This document shows positions 22,294-31,707 of a DNA stretch of 41,332 nucleotides, in pieces. The stretch is from a virus: the IMG/VR virus record IMGVR_UViG_3300026512_000030, positions 1-41,332 of that record. One strand, given 5' to 3'. Position 1 is the first letter of the stretch; every line of letters starts with the position of its first letter. The position numbers and the translations under genes are program-made. A model generated the notes under the pieces. It was not told the origin of the DNA. It searched no databases and worked only from the letters and a program-made list of their open reading frames with translations.

Positions 22294-23868
22294 GTGAATG
22301 AAAGTAAAATTTTAACTGAGAATAAAGACATAAAAAAAGAACCAAGTTATTTAGAAATTTATACTACTTTAAAAAAAGAGAACCCATCAATTTCAGATGA
22401 AAAATTAGAAACTGAAAGTAAAAAAATATATGAATTCGAGCAAGAAGAGTTTAATAAATTTAGTTTTAGTGCAGATGGAAAAACTTATTTTGATGTTAGC
22501 TCATTCTTAAATGGTGTAGGCGATTTTAGAAGTTTAATAAGAGGCTCTAATCGGATAGTTGATAAAGAGTCAGTTATGCTACAAGTACAATATGCTCCAA
22601 ATAAGAAAAACGAATTAATGACAACGTCTTATATGCTTTATAATTATATTCAAGAGTATAAAAATTTAATTAGATATTATGCTGATATGTTATTGTATAG
22701 ACCTGTGGTTAATCCCATTGGTAAAATAACTGAGAAAGATTTTATAAAAGGTATAAAGTTTTTAGAGGGCTATAATTATAAAATTAAATTACCTGAAATA
22801 ACAAATAAAGTATTAATGCAAGATATTTATTTTGGTTATGAGATAACTAATAAAGGCGAGAGTAAAAGAATATTAAAAGAAATACCTTTTAAATATTGTC
22901 AAATAGTTAGTACAGATAAATATGGAGTTAGATTATATCAATTTGATTTAGAGTATTTTAATAAGTATGTAGATGAGATTATTTCTTTTCCTAATGAATT
23001 TGGAATAGCATTTAAAAATTATAAAAATAAAAAAAATAGTCAAGGAAGATATTTTATTCCTAATGTAAAAAAACAATTTGCATTTAAATTTGATATAGCA
23101 GTAGATTATTCACTGCCATTTTTCACAGGCGTATTCGTAGATATGATTAGATTACAAGAGATAAAAACTGTAGCTACCGAGGCTGGTAAAAGTGAAAATT
23201 ATAAATTAATATGGCAAAAGATACCAATGGATACTAAAAATGGAAAAAAAGACCAATACTTAATTGGTAAAGATGTAACTACATTCCATAGTAACTTAGT
23301 TAATAATAGTCCAAATGGTGTTGGTACAGTTACTACTCCTATGGATGTTGGAGTTGTATCTTTAAGTGATACAAATTCAAATGGTAGAGATATAGTTGAT
23401 AGACATTTTTCAAATTTAATGAGTGCTACAGGTACTTCTAAATTAGTATTTAATTCATCATCAACAGGCTCTACAGGTGTATCATCAAGTATTAAAATGG
23501 ACGAAGGCACAATGTTTAAAATGCTTAGACAATACGAAGCTTTCTTTAATAGACAATTTGAATATAGAGATGGTAAAAATGTTCTCACTGTTTCATTCTT
23601 AAATATTACTGTGCATAATGAGGATGAGGTTTATAATAGATATTTAAAATTAGCTCAATATGGTTATAATAAATTCTATCCAGCTGTTGCAAGTGGGATA
23701 GGACAATTAGAGCTTATTTATGGTAGCAAAATAGAAGATACCATAGGATTACATGATATATTAGGTAAGCCTTTAGTGTCCTCTCATACACAAGGTGATG
23801 AGAGTGATAATACTAAAACAGAAGAAGAGCTAACAGATGAGGGTGCTAAAACAAGAGATAAGCAGTAG
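22294..23868 (+). CDS. Portal protein
   Basis: A 524-aa protein following the large terminase, in the canonical portal place. The GTG start has AAAGGAGG eleven bases upstream. N-terminal helices with 'YNYIQEYKNLIRYYADMLLY' (about 113-132) and a C-terminal 'SSSIKMDEGTMFKMLRQY' stretch followed by long helices fit portal architecture (clip, stem and wing inferred). A Thr/Glu/Asp-rich tail is present. It should form the 12-mer DNA channel and attach to the connector proteins downstream. Assignment from position and size is strong; motif evidence is moderate. Confidence 0.8.
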   Translation: MNESKILTENKDIKKEPSYLEIYTTLKKENPSISDEKLETESKKIYEFEQEEFNKFSFSADGKTYFDVSSFLNGVGDFRSLIRGSNRIVDKESVMLQVQYAPNKKNELMTTSYMLYNYIQEYKNLIRYYADMLLYRPVVNPIGKITEKDFIKGIKFLEGYNYKIKLPEITNKVLMQDIYFGYEITNKGESKRILKEIPFKYCQIVSTDKYGVRLYQFDLEYFNKYVDEIISFPNEFGIAFKNYKNKKNSQGRYFIPNVKKQFAFKFDIAVDYSLPFFTGVFVDMIRLQEIKTVATEAGKSENYKLIWQKIPMDTKNGKKDQYLIGKDVTTFHSNLVNNSPNGVGTVTTPMDVGVVSLSDTNSNGRDIVDRHFSNLMSATGTSKLVFNSSSTGSTGVSSSIKMDEGTMFKMLRQYEAFFNRQFEYRDGKNVLTVSFLNITVHNEDEVYNRYLKLAQYGYNKFYPAVASGIGQLELIYGSKIEDTIGLHDILGKPLVSSHTQGDESDNTKTEEELTDEGAKTRDKQ

Positions 23869-23890
23869 TTAAAGTGAGGTGGTGTAGATT

Positions 23891-25270
23891 GTGAATGAAG
23901 AATTAAAAAAATTAAGATTTGCAACTAATTTTGAAATTGAGTCCAATGAAGAAGATGCTAGATTTAAAAAAGTAAAAGTGTGGGTAGCTCATACTAAATG
24001 GAATTTAAATAAAAGTTATTTTTCACAAGAGTTATTAGAAACTATGGCTCAAGAAAGTTTAGCTCATATCCCAATTACAGCTTTTGTTGAAGAGACAGAA
24101 GAGGGGAAAGATTTTGCAGGACATGAGGAAATTGTAGTTGTTAACGAAGATGGAGTAGAGTTTAAGTATTTAGGCGTTCCTATTGGATTTATTCCTAAAG
24201 AAAATAATTATGCTTTCGAAGAGAAAGATGATAAAACATGGTTAACAGTAGAAGGTGTTATTTGGAATAAGTTTGAAACTTCTGATATATTGGGAGATAT
24301 TAAAGGACATTCTATGGAATTACTTGCTACTGATTTAGAAGGTACATATGAAGAAGTAGAGGGTGAGACTGGTTGGAATATGAAATCAGCTACATTTGAC
24401 GCTTTATGTGCATTAGGAGATAATCGTACACCTGCTATGACAGGTAGTATTATTGAAACGTTTTCAAGCAAATTTACATCTAAGACAGAAGGTAAAACTT
24501 TTGCGTCTGAGATGAAAGATATGCTTAAAGAATACACTTCTTATATTGAGGGAGGTGAAAAGGTGAAGAAAGAAGAAAAATTTGAATTAACAAATGACCA
24601 AATAAGAGAGTTATTAATAGGTCAATTAGACACTGAAGGAATTTATTGTTATGGAATTAAATACGATAGTACAACTGTGTATTATTCAAAAAATTGGAAA
24701 GATATGAAACTTTATGGAGCTGAATATTCTTTAGATAAAAATGAAGTTACAATAAACTTTGACTCTGAAAAAGAATATCTTATGCAACCTGTATTAATTG
24801 AAGAAGTAAATTTTGAAATTAATGATGGCATGATTGAGAGTGTTAGAAAAGAAACTATTGAAAGTTTTACAGCTGAAATTGAAGAGTTAAAAGCTAATCA
24901 CACTGTTGAGTTAGAGAGCAAAATGACTGAAAAAGATGTTATTATTGAGACTTTAAATACTGATAATGAAGAATTAAAAGCATTTAAAAATAGTACATTA
25001 GAAATTCAGCGTAAGGAATATGTTGAATCTGTTGAGAATTTATCAAAAGATGAAAAAAGCGAATTAACTGAAAAAATTAATGAGTTTACAATGGATACAC
25101 TAAAAGATGAGATAGCATTAATTGTTGGTAGAAATGCTCTTAAATTCACAGTTAAGAGTGAAAATGTGATGGTAGATAAAGTAAATAATAAAGGTCTTGT
25201 AAAAGACTTTACAATTGATGAAAAGAAAAGTAAGTACAAAGGCAAATCATACGAAAATTTAATTAAATAA
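23891..25270 (+). CDS. Capsid protease fused to scaffold
   Basis: A 459-aa protein. Residues about 1-215 look like a prohead serine protease of the XkdF type: a beta-rich domain with the 'KGHSMEL' box (about residue 138-144) and a conserved 'WNMKSATFDALCALG' region. From about 325 to 385 there are Glu/Lys-rich coiled coils typical of a scaffold. The GTG start has AGGTGG upstream. A perfect ribosome binding site and a GTG at 24563 within the gene allow a separate scaffold product. It would act inside the prohead and be degraded after capsid maturation. Confidence 0.75.
   Translation: MNEELKKLRFATNFEIESNEEDARFKKVKVWVAHTKWNLNKSYFSQELLETMAQESLAHIPITAFVEETEEGKDFAGHEEIVVVNEDGVEFKYLGVPIGFIPKENNYAFEEKDDKTWLTVEGVIWNKFETSDILGDIKGHSMELLATDLEGTYEEVEGETGWNMKSATFDALCALGDNRTPAMTGSIIETFSSKFTSKTEGKTFASEMKDMLKEYTSYIEGGEKVKKEEKFELTNDQIRELLIGQLDTEGIYCYGIKYDSTTVYYSKNWKDMKLYGAEYSLDKNEVTINFDSEKEYLMQPVLIEEVNFEINDGMIESVRKETIESFTAEIEELKANHTVELESKMTEKDVIIETLNTDNEELKAFKNSTLEIQRKEYVESVENLSKDEKSELTEKINEFTMDTLKDEIALIVGRNALKFTVKSENVMVDKVNNKGLVKDFTIDEKKSKYKGKSYENLIK
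24563..25270 (+). CDS. Internal in-frame scaffold start
   Basis: Within the protease-scaffold gene, GAGGGAGGT (24548-24556) is followed after six bases by GTG at 24563, exactly in frame (codon 225). This would give a 235-aa scaffold alone, the C-terminal part with coiled coils. The layout is that of lambda C and Nu3, where the scaffold is translated from inside the protease gene. The expression is inferred from the signal. Confidence 0.6.
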   Translation: MKKEEKFELTNDQIRELLIGQLDTEGIYCYGIKYDSTTVYYSKNWKDMKLYGAEYSLDKNEVTINFDSEKEYLMQPVLIEEVNFEINDGMIESVRKETIESFTAEIEELKANHTVELESKMTEKDVIIETLNTDNEELKAFKNSTLEIQRKEYVESVENLSKDEKSELTEKINEFTMDTLKDEIALIVGRNALKFTVKSENVMVDKVNNKGLVKDFTIDEKKSKYKGKSYENLIK

Positions 25271-25287
25271 TTTTAGGAGGAAATAAA

Positions 25288-25779
25288 ATGATGGATTTAT
25301 TAAAAGCTCAAGGGATATACAATGGTAATATTGACAATGTAGTGCATAGTGCAGATTTAAAAAATGGTAATGTAGTATCATTAGGTACTATTAACACAGA
25401 CTTCGCTGGTGAACAGGTATACAATGCTGTACTTCCTGCAACTGCAAGTTTAGCAACAATGGAATTTTTATTAGTAGCACAAGATGAATATGATTACTCT
25501 AATGGCGAAACAGATGTTGAAGCTTTCGTTGTAGTAAAAGACGTACCTTTCAAAGGTTTACATTTAACAGTTGGAGATAAAATTAAATTAGCTAAAACTG
25601 ATTTTTCAGGAACTTCAGCAGTAGGCAAATACTTAATTCCTGCTAATGGAACAGCAGTATTGGCTGTAGCTAATGATTTAACAGGTGGAACAAGATTAGC
25701 TCTTAAAATCACAAGTGTAACTGAAACAATTGGTTACTCTAAAGCTCCAGCAGTAAAAGCAGAAGTAGTTAGTTGTTAA
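25288..25779 (+). CDS. Head decoration protein
   Basis: A 163-aa protein in the usual place between scaffold and capsid gene. It is beta-rich, with Gly/Ala/Thr/Val segments ('NGNVVSLGTINTDFAGEQVY', 'LIPANGTAVLAVANDL') typical of small capsid-stabilising proteins. Ribosome binding site AGGAGG, double ATG start. There is one Cys at the C-terminus. A role in stabilising the shell by binding capsid hexamers is inferred from position. Confidence 0.65.
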   Translation: MMDLLKAQGIYNGNIDNVVHSADLKNGNVVSLGTINTDFAGEQVYNAVLPATASLATMEFLLVAQDEYDYSNGETDVEAFVVVKDVPFKGLHLTVGDKIKLAKTDFSGTSAVGKYLIPANGTAVLAVANDLTGGTRLALKITSVTETIGYSKAPAVKAEVVSC

Positions 25780-25838
25780 TTAACACAGTCGAATATAAAT
25801 AATAATATATTAAATTAAAATTAAACAGGAGGTTACAA

Positions 25839-26831
25839 ATGAATAAACAAGCATTAAAAGACTTGATGAATGATATTGTAGTTGGAAAAGGAATGGCTTC
25901 TGACTACTCAGTAATAAACAAAACTTTAAGAGAACAAATGGTAGAAATTATAGGTACTGATAGACCTACAATGAGAGATATGAGAAAACCTGAAGCATCG
26001 GCTTTATTTGAATTAGTTGAAGAATGGTTAGGTGCAGAGATACCTAAGTCTATTCAAGAAGATTTACAATTTGCAGAGTATGCTAATGTAGCTTGGGGAC
26101 AAAAAAGAAAATTTAACTTAGAAAACCCTGATTTATTTAATGTAGCTGTAGTTGCATCTGGTAATGGTAATGTTGAAAGACAAAGAATGCAAAATGGTTC
26201 AGTAGAAGTTACAACTGCTCCAATGGCTATTAAAATTTGGGCTAACTTTAAACAATATATTTCTGGAGATATTGATTTCCCTAGAATGGTTGAAAAAGTA
26301 AAAGCTTCTTATTTAATGAAAATTAAAGAGTTAATCTGGGTATCATTCTTCACAACTCCAGCTTATAACTCTGACACTACTTACAATGTTGCTGATACAG
26401 GTGGAATTAATGCAGATAATATTGATACTTTAGCAGACCACGTTTCAGCTTCTAATGGTCAAGCAAAAGTAATGATAGTTGCTTCTAAAGCATTTATTAA
26501 AGCTTATGTAGGAACTACTTTATCTGATGGTATGTTAGATGAATTAAATAAAAAAGGCTATGTAGAAATGTTTAATGGTAATATTTTAATGCCTGTTGAG
26601 CATATGCATAAAGCTAATACAGATACATTTATCTTTGATAACAACACTGCTATATTATTACCTGTAGCAAGTGAAAAAATTGTTAAAATTGTTGAAGAAG
26701 GAAATCCAATTATTATGGATGCTCCACTTAACATCAATGGAGATATGAGCAAAGAATATTTATACTATGTTGAAGTTGGCGTTGCAGTTGCAGTTGCTAA
26801 AAAGTATGGTAGATATACTTACACTGCATAA
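25839..26831 (+). CDS. Major capsid protein
   Basis: A 330-aa protein, strong ribosome binding site AGGAGG, and codons and position typical of the most abundant head protein. HK97-fold features are suggested by an N-terminal helical arm (1-70), 'AYANVAWGQKRKF', 'VEVTTAPMAIKIWANF' and the C-terminal 'YVEVGVAVAVAKKYGRY' P/A-domain strands. It probably forms the icosahedral shell with the decoration protein. The gene is followed by a 10-bp hairpin. No delta domain is separate, since the scaffold is encoded upstream. Confidence 0.85.
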   Translation: MNKQALKDLMNDIVVGKGMASDYSVINKTLREQMVEIIGTDRPTMRDMRKPEASALFELVEEWLGAEIPKSIQEDLQFAEYANVAWGQKRKFNLENPDLFNVAVVASGNGNVERQRMQNGSVEVTTAPMAIKIWANFKQYISGDIDFPRMVEKVKASYLMKIKELIWVSFFTTPAYNSDTTYNVADTGGINADNIDTLADHVSASNGQAKVMIVASKAFIKAYVGTTLSDGMLDELNKKGYVEMFNGNILMPVEHMHKANTDTFIFDNNTAILLPVASEKIVKIVEEGNPIIMDAPLNINGDMSKEYLYYVEVGVAVAVAKKYGRYTYTA

Positions 26832-26845
26832 TAATAAAATAAATA

Positions 26846-26871
26846 ATGCGGGAGATTAATTTCTCTCGCAT
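26846..26871 (+). terminator. Hairpin after the capsid gene
   Basis: ATGCGGGAGA (26846-26855) pairs with TCTCTCGCAT (26862-26871), one G-U, around a 6-base loop. No clear T-run follows, so it is a weak terminator or an mRNA-stabilising/processing hairpin, separating the highly expressed head gene from the connectors. Confidence 0.55.
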
Positions 26872-26922
26872 ATTAAACTATTAGGACTATTAAGGATGTA
26901 ATAATATTAAGGAGAGATAATT

Positions 26923-27486
26923 ATGGCTACAAAAAAAGAGACAGTTAAAAAAGAAACAGTTAAGAAAACTACTAAACCTAAAGCTAAAACTACAGTTAAG
27001 AAAGTTGCACCTAAAGTTGAAGTTAAAAAACCTGTGGTATTTGATGATGATGATTTAGTAACAGTATTTAATTATTTTAATGGAACATTGAATTTACGTT
27101 CAAAAGACCCTACTGAATATGATGAATATGTATTTGAAGGATTTATGGATGAACAAGATGTTAGATATGGTTTTTTACGTTCTTTAGTTAGAACTAAAAG
27201 TAAAGCTTTAACTATTCCTAGAATATATATAGGTGATGAAGATGTAATTAAATCTTTGAAATTAGATAGAGTTTATAAAAATTTATTTAACCCAAAAGAT
27301 TTAGATGAATTATTTAAAAAACCTGTAGAAGATTTAACTAACATAATTGATAAAGCAGATAGAAATATGAAATCTGTTCTTAGAGATATAGCATTAGCTA
27401 AAATTCAAAATAAACAATTAAATAATTATAGTGCAATTAAAATATTAAGTGAGAAATTAAACTTTCATTTACAAGATGAATTTTAA
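26923..27486 (+). CDS. Head protein with Lys/Thr-rich N-terminus
   Basis: A 187-aa protein with a low-complexity Lys/Thr/Val N-terminus (residues 3-40, repeats of KKETV and KTT), then a mainly helical part with 'DEDVIKSLKLDRVYKNLF' and 'ADRNMKSVLRDIALAKI'. The N-terminus could contact DNA or capsid. It lies between the capsid and connector genes. No specific family is recognised; it could be a neck or capsid accessory protein. Confidence 0.6.
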   Translation: MATKKETVKKETVKKTTKPKAKTTVKKVAPKVEVKKPVVFDDDDLVTVFNYFNGTLNLRSKDPTEYDEYVFEGFMDEQDVRYGFLRSLVRTKSKALTIPRIYIGDEDVIKSLKLDRVYKNLFNPKDLDELFKKPVEDLTNIIDKADRNMKSVLRDIALAKIQNKQLNNYSAIKILSEKLNFHLQDEF

Positions 27487-27506
27487 GATAAGATAGGAGG
27501 TACAAA

Positions 27507-27932
27507 ATGACTCCTTATAGTGATATTTATAAAAGATTTGAAAGAAAAATTATAGATTATGATTTAGATGACCTAATAGAAGTAGACAAGCATGATATTG
27601 AAATAGGTTTTTTAATTAGCTCTATTTCAGATTTTGTAGATTGTGAAAGTGATTTAACAGATAGAGATGACTCTTTACAAACATTCAATATTACTTTAAC
27701 TGAATTGGAGATAGAGATTTTATCTTTACTTATGGTAAAACATTGGACAGTACAGTTTAAGAACACTCAAGATTTATTGGAAACTATATTAAGCCCAGAC
27801 TCTTTTAAAAGATTTTCTCCAGCTAATCAATTAAATGCTGTGAACAGTCTTTACAAAGACTCAATTATTGAGAGTGATTTATTAATCAGTAAATATACAT
27901 ATACTGATGAGTTTATAGGGGGATTGGGTTAA
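27507..27932 (+). CDS. Head-tail connector / adaptor-like protein
   Basis: A 141-aa, mainly helical acidic protein ('IYKRFERKIIDYDLDDLIEV', 'ITLTELEIEILSLLMVKHW'), as in gp6/gp15-type adaptors that bind the portal. Its position after capsid and before the closure-type proteins supports this. The match is by pattern and position, not by a unique motif. It starts behind AGGAGG. Confidence 0.6.
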   Translation: MTPYSDIYKRFERKIIDYDLDDLIEVDKHDIEIGFLISSISDFVDCESDLTDRDDSLQTFNITLTELEIEILSLLMVKHWTVQFKNTQDLLETILSPDSFKRFSPANQLNAVNSLYKDSIIESDLLISKYTYTDEFIGGLG

Positions 27933-27933
27933 T

Positions 27934-28167
27934 ATGAAAATAATAGATGAGTTAAAAAATACTATTAATATGATGAATAGTAGAATGACAGAGGCTACAA
28001 TTAATACTCAATTAGAATTAGTAAAAAGCTTAATTAGAAGCAGTCAGATGTCACAGGAAATTAAAAGTGATACAATAGGTCAACTTGATGTCAGTATTGC
28101 TGTGAGCGACTATAATGTTAGAAGAAAAATAATGTATGATTTAATCAATATTTATAAAGATAGGTGA
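27934..28167 (+). CDS. Small helical protein in the neck cluster
   Basis: A 77-aa protein of two or three amphipathic helices ('IIDELKNTINMMNSRM', 'TINTQLELVKSLIRSS'). Its start overlaps the end of the previous gene. It may help connect adaptors or assist assembly. No family was recognised. Confidence 0.6.
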   Translation: MKIIDELKNTINMMNSRMTEATINTQLELVKSLIRSSQMSQEIKSDTIGQLDVSIAVSDYNVRRKIMYDLINIYKDR

Positions 28168-28171
28168 TTAA

Positions 28172-29134
28172 ATGCCAAATTATAAGAATAAATATAGTGG
28201 AATGAGTTTAAGACAAAGAAATGATTTAAAACAGACTTCTAATTTATCAAGATTATTTTCATTATCACCTTCATATTTTGAAGTAGATAAGTATAATAGT
28301 GATAATACTATAACTGAAAATTTTCCGATACAATTATTTAACCATATATCAAATGCGAATGAACATAAAAGATTTATTACTCAACCTAATTTTGATTTAT
28401 CTTATGGAGATATAATTAAAGAATCTGATGATTATTATATAGTCTATAAATTAAAAGAAATAAATCATATTAATTTTGAAGGCGAAATGAGACAATGTAA
28501 TAATAGTATTAAATGGGAACAAAATGGAAGAATAATAGAACAACAATGCTATTTAGAAAAATTCAATGTTAGTGGTGATGATGATAAAAATATAAATTTA
28601 TTAGAAGGTGGAGTTAAATTATATCTACCCAATAATATCAATACAATAAATATATATGAAAATCAAAGATTTATTATTGGTAATACAAAATTAAATGCGT
28701 ATAAAATTGAGTCTATAAATGATTTTATAAAAAAAGGCATGTTAATTATTGATTTAGAGATTGATGAGTTTAATGAAAAAGATGATTTAAATACAAAAGT
28801 CGCATATAATCAATCTAACATAGTTGCAAATTTAATTGAGTCAAGTATTGATAATAGCTACTATATTATTAACCCTGAATTAATTAAAGTGAGATATGAA
28901 GAAATAGTTAGTGTAAATATAATACATTATGATAATTTTAATACACCTATCACTACTAATTTTACCTATAGTATTATTGATATTGATATATCAGATTATG
29001 AATTGATAAAAATAGATGATAATAATATTACTATTAAAAATGGTAATTTCCCTAATAGTGGGAAATTAAATATTAAAAATGATGACAATGGAGAGATTAT
29101 TCAAGTTGACATTAATTTCGTAGGGTTGTGGTAA
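28172..29134 (+). CDS. Probable head closure / stopper protein
   Basis: A 320-aa protein with a basic N-terminus ('MPNYKNKYSGMSLRQRNDLK') and a beta-rich body. The closing part has small beta domains ('ITTNFTYSIIDIDISDYELI', 'GEIIQVDINFVGLW') that look like an Ig-like module. Its neighbourhood (adaptor before, tail completion after) suggests a head-closure protein, but it is longer than most stoppers; the extra domains may be accessory. The function is inferred from position. Confidence 0.5.
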   Translation: MPNYKNKYSGMSLRQRNDLKQTSNLSRLFSLSPSYFEVDKYNSDNTITENFPIQLFNHISNANEHKRFITQPNFDLSYGDIIKESDDYYIVYKLKEINHINFEGEMRQCNNSIKWEQNGRIIEQQCYLEKFNVSGDDDKNINLLEGGVKLYLPNNINTINIYENQRFIIGNTKLNAYKIESINDFIKKGMLIIDLEIDEFNEKDDLNTKVAYNQSNIVANLIESSIDNSYYIINPELIKVRYEEIVSVNIIHYDNFNTPITTNFTYSIIDIDISDYELIKIDDNNITIKNGNFPNSGKLNIKNDDNGEIIQVDINFVGLW

Positions 29135-29135
29135 T

Positions 29136-29681
29136 ATGTTAGGAACAAATAAATTATTCAGTTATAAAGTTGATAAAGTTGATTTAGTAATAAATTTCAT
29201 TATTAATCAATTAATAAATGAATCTGAAGATATATGGAAATTATTGAAATATAATACACCAGATGCTTTAAGTAAAGGTAATTTAACTAGGACAGAGAAA
29301 TTAGAGTTAATTGATAAAGGCGATATTTCAGTTAGTCCTTTTGATATAAAAATTAAATTAGTACCTTATAATAATGGTCAAATTTTAAATAAAGCAATGA
29401 CAGAAATTAGAATCATTGATTATAGGACAATGTTTAACAGTGTAGATAGTGTTGAACAATATTATCAAATACAATTATTAACTCATTATAGTCTTTGGAC
29501 ATTAGAAAATGGATTACTTAGATGTAATGTAATTAAAAAAGAATTAGTTAAAGCATTAAATCAAGAAAGAGTTGATGGAGTTATTGGGACTTTATCATTT
29601 GATGGTACTTCAAGTCAATTACAATATTGGAATGATGAGTTTATGGGATATACATTAATGATACATGGAATGTTAGGTTAA
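29136..29681 (+). CDS. Tail completion / terminator-like protein
   Basis: A 181-aa alpha/beta protein starting one base after the previous stop. An opening helix ('KVDLVINFIINQLINESEDI') and strands 'ISVSPFDIKIKLVPYNN' are compatible with the tail terminator fold (gpU-like). It lies just before the tail tube region, which supports the assignment, but no signature motif is visible. Confidence 0.5.
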   Translation: MLGTNKLFSYKVDKVDLVINFIINQLINESEDIWKLLKYNTPDALSKGNLTRTEKLELIDKGDISVSPFDIKIKLVPYNNGQILNKAMTEIRIIDYRTMFNSVDSVEQYYQIQLLTHYSLWTLENGLLRCNVIKKELVKALNQERVDGVIGTLSFDGTSSQLQYWNDEFMGYTLMIHGMLG

Positions 29682-29684
29682 ACT

Positions 29685-30443
29685 ATGGAGCATATAAATA
29701 ATACAAGTTATTTAAAAATAAATGGATTTCCTTTTAATAGTGAATATGGATTATTAAAACCAATAAAAGTATATGAGTATGAAGAGTTTATGAAGTATGT
29801 TACTTTTTTAAAGAAAACAACTAAAAATGTAAAAATGTTGTTTTTAGGTGAAATGATGAAAGCTACTGATAATAAAGAGACTATAAAAGAATTTAGGGAT
29901 TCATTGATTAATAATGAAATGGTTAAGTTTATACATCAAGACTTTTTTCAAACAAAAAGGTTTATAGAAAGTTTAATAAAATTAACTTTTGTAAATAATG
30001 AGGAATTAGATATTGATACAGTATTTATAAATATTACGAAATCAGATAAAGAATGGGATAAGTTTAGAAAATTTATTTTAGCATTTAATGGGATAGTTAC
30101 TAAAGATGAAAGTGGTGATGCAGAAATACAGAGATTTAATAATTTATCTAATGCCATGAAAGAGGCAAAAGGTGACACTATTAATTTTGAAAGTACATAC
30201 ACTACTATTATGGCTTTTAGTGGCTATGATACAGATAAAATAAATAACCTTACTCTATATCAATTTAATACATTATTCCATAGAATAATGGCTTTTAAAA
30301 ACTATGATACTTCTGTTTTATTTAAAACAGTAGATAGTAAAGGCAGTGTTAAAATTACTTCATGGGCTAGCCCTAAAGAAGATAAATTAAAAGATAATGA
30401 ATTTGTTAAATTAACAAGTTTATCGGAGAAACAAGATATTTAA
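29685..30443 (+). CDS. Unknown tail-region protein
   Basis: A 252-aa protein, largely helical ('EYEEFMKYVTFLKKTTKNVK', 'KEFRDSLINNEMVKFI'), with a C-terminal stretch 'NLTLYQFNTLFHRIMAFKNY'. It is placed between the tail completion gene and the major tail protein. The weak ribosome binding site may lower its expression relative to the tube. A tail-assembly chaperone-like or minor tail role is possible. Its outline (an N-terminal mixed part and a helical end) partly resembles the 137-aa gene downstream of the tube gene. Confidence 0.5.
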   Translation: MEHINNTSYLKINGFPFNSEYGLLKPIKVYEYEEFMKYVTFLKKTTKNVKMLFLGEMMKATDNKETIKEFRDSLINNEMVKFIHQDFFQTKRFIESLIKLTFVNNEELDIDTVFINITKSDKEWDKFRKFILAFNGIVTKDESGDAEIQRFNNLSNAMKEAKGDTINFESTYTTIMAFSGYDTDKINNLTLYQFNTLFHRIMAFKNYDTSVLFKTVDSKGSVKITSWASPKEDKLKDNEFVKLTSLSEKQDI

Positions 30444-30457
30444 GAGAGGTGTAAAAT

Positions 30458-31195
30458 ATGAGTATAGCTTTAGATAATATTAAAGTACAAGACGTTGCAG
30501 AAGTATTAATAATTAATGATACAACAGGAGAAAAATTCTTTTATGGATGTACTGAGGGAACTGGTTTTTCTAAGAGTGCAGAAAGTGAAATGTTAACATG
30601 TGGTATAGGTAATGCTCAAAGAGCTAAATTATGGAAAGGTCAAAGTTTAAGTGTAACAGTTCAAACTTTGTTATTTAGTCCTAATTTAATAGCTATGCAA
30701 ACAGATTCTTTGGGAAGTTTTATTAATGGAAGTAAAAACTTTTGGAAGAAAGAAATGGGTGTTGGAGTAAGTGGCACAGGAATAGAAGTAACTATTACAG
30801 GTACTCCTGTTGATGATGAGGTTACAGTAGTAGATTTAAATAATAAACAATATACTGCTACTTATTCAGCAGGCACTGTAACAATTACAGATGGTGTTGA
30901 AGGGGATACTTATATAATATTATACCAAGAGACAGAAGCTACTACTGATTACTTAGAATTTGATTCTACTAAGTTCCCATCTAATGTTCATTTACAAATG
31001 CATACAATCGCATATAATGTAGATGCAGATGTTCCTGTAGCAGATTTATATTGGGATTTCCCAGTTGCAAGTCCAGACGGAAATATTGATAGTGGATTAA
31101 ATAAAGGGGAAAATACAGGTACTTCAGTTAAGTTTGATATAATGAAACCATTTGGTGTTGATACTTACGGAATATTTGCTGTTGTTCCTAAATAA
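30458..31195 (+). CDS. Major tail tube protein
   Basis: A 245-aa protein in the major-tail position, with a strong GAGAGG ribosome binding site and an intrinsic terminator after it. The tube core includes 'VAEVLIINDTTGEKFFYGCT' and a late 'PDGNIDSGLNKGENTGT' strand-loop. Residues about 107-165 ('GIEVTITGTPVDDEVTVVDL', 'YSAGTVTITDGVEGD') form an inserted Ig-like beta unit, probably displayed on the tube surface. Many copies polymerise around the tape measure. Confidence 0.75.
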   Translation: MSIALDNIKVQDVAEVLIINDTTGEKFFYGCTEGTGFSKSAESEMLTCGIGNAQRAKLWKGQSLSVTVQTLLFSPNLIAMQTDSLGSFINGSKNFWKKEMGVGVSGTGIEVTITGTPVDDEVTVVDLNNKQYTATYSAGTVTITDGVEGDTYIILYQETEATTDYLEFDSTKFPSNVHLQMHTIAYNVDADVPVADLYWDFPVASPDGNIDSGLNKGENTGTSVKFDIMKPFGVDTYGIFAVVPK

Positions 31196-31209
31196 CGTAA
31201 GAAATTAAT

Positions 31210-31241
31210 AATGAGTGGAGATTAATCTTCACTCATTTTTT
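31210..31241 (+). terminator. Intrinsic terminator after the tube gene
   Basis: AATGAGTG pairs with CACTCATT, with an inner AGAT/ATCT, followed by a T-run. It would reduce read-through to the tape measure genes, as is common for the abundant tube protein. Confidence 0.85.
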
Positions 31242-31285
31242 ATAGTAAATTATGCTATAAGTATACATACAAAGGAGAGATAAAT

Positions 31286-31699
31286 ATGGATAATATAAAC
31301 AAAAATTTAGGGAATATAAATGACAATGATGTATTTAATGGTAAATTAGTTATTAAAGAGTATAACTTTTTTAACTTAGGGAATGTTAAAATACTTTACC
31401 CTAATCAAGAGGATATAGAATATTTATTAGGAGTAATGATTAAAAGTGCTACTGCAAATGATGAAGGCGAAATTAATATTAATATAGATATTTATGATAT
31501 TGTTTATGAAATAATGCCTTTAGTTACAAATATTGACGTATCAGAAGTTACAAAAGAAAATATAGAACACTATATTAAAATAGCTCACCCAGAGTTTTTA
31601 GAGGTGGTAAATGATATATCTGTAATAATAAAATCTCTTAGTGATTTATTTGCAAAAGTAGTGTTAGATAAAACTCAAGAAAATAAAGCTAAAGAGTAG
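31286..31699 (+). CDS. Tail assembly chaperone-like protein
   Basis: A 137-aa acidic protein between tube and tape measure genes, the usual place of a gpG-type chaperone. It opens with a short beta part ('NDNDVFNGKLVIKEYNFFNL') and continues with helices. No convincing slippery heptamer was seen near its end, so a frameshifted gpGT product cannot be shown. Confidence 0.55.
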   Translation: MDNINKNLGNINDNDVFNGKLVIKEYNFFNLGNVKILYPNQEDIEYLLGVMIKSATANDEGEININIDIYDIVYEIMPLVTNIDVSEVTKENIEHYIKIAHPEFLEVVNDISVIIKSLSDLFAKVVLDKTQENKAKE

Positions 31700-31707
31700 G
31701 TGATATA

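Noticed and set aside
23199-23588. Leftward ORF of 129 codons inside the portal gene
   Set aside because: It is a shadow of the portal frame with no ribosome binding site, hydrophobic low-complexity sequence and reverse orientation in a uniform rightward operon. The same applies to the other antisense ORFs in the late region (for example 24208, 25494, 33623, 39999 and 40311).
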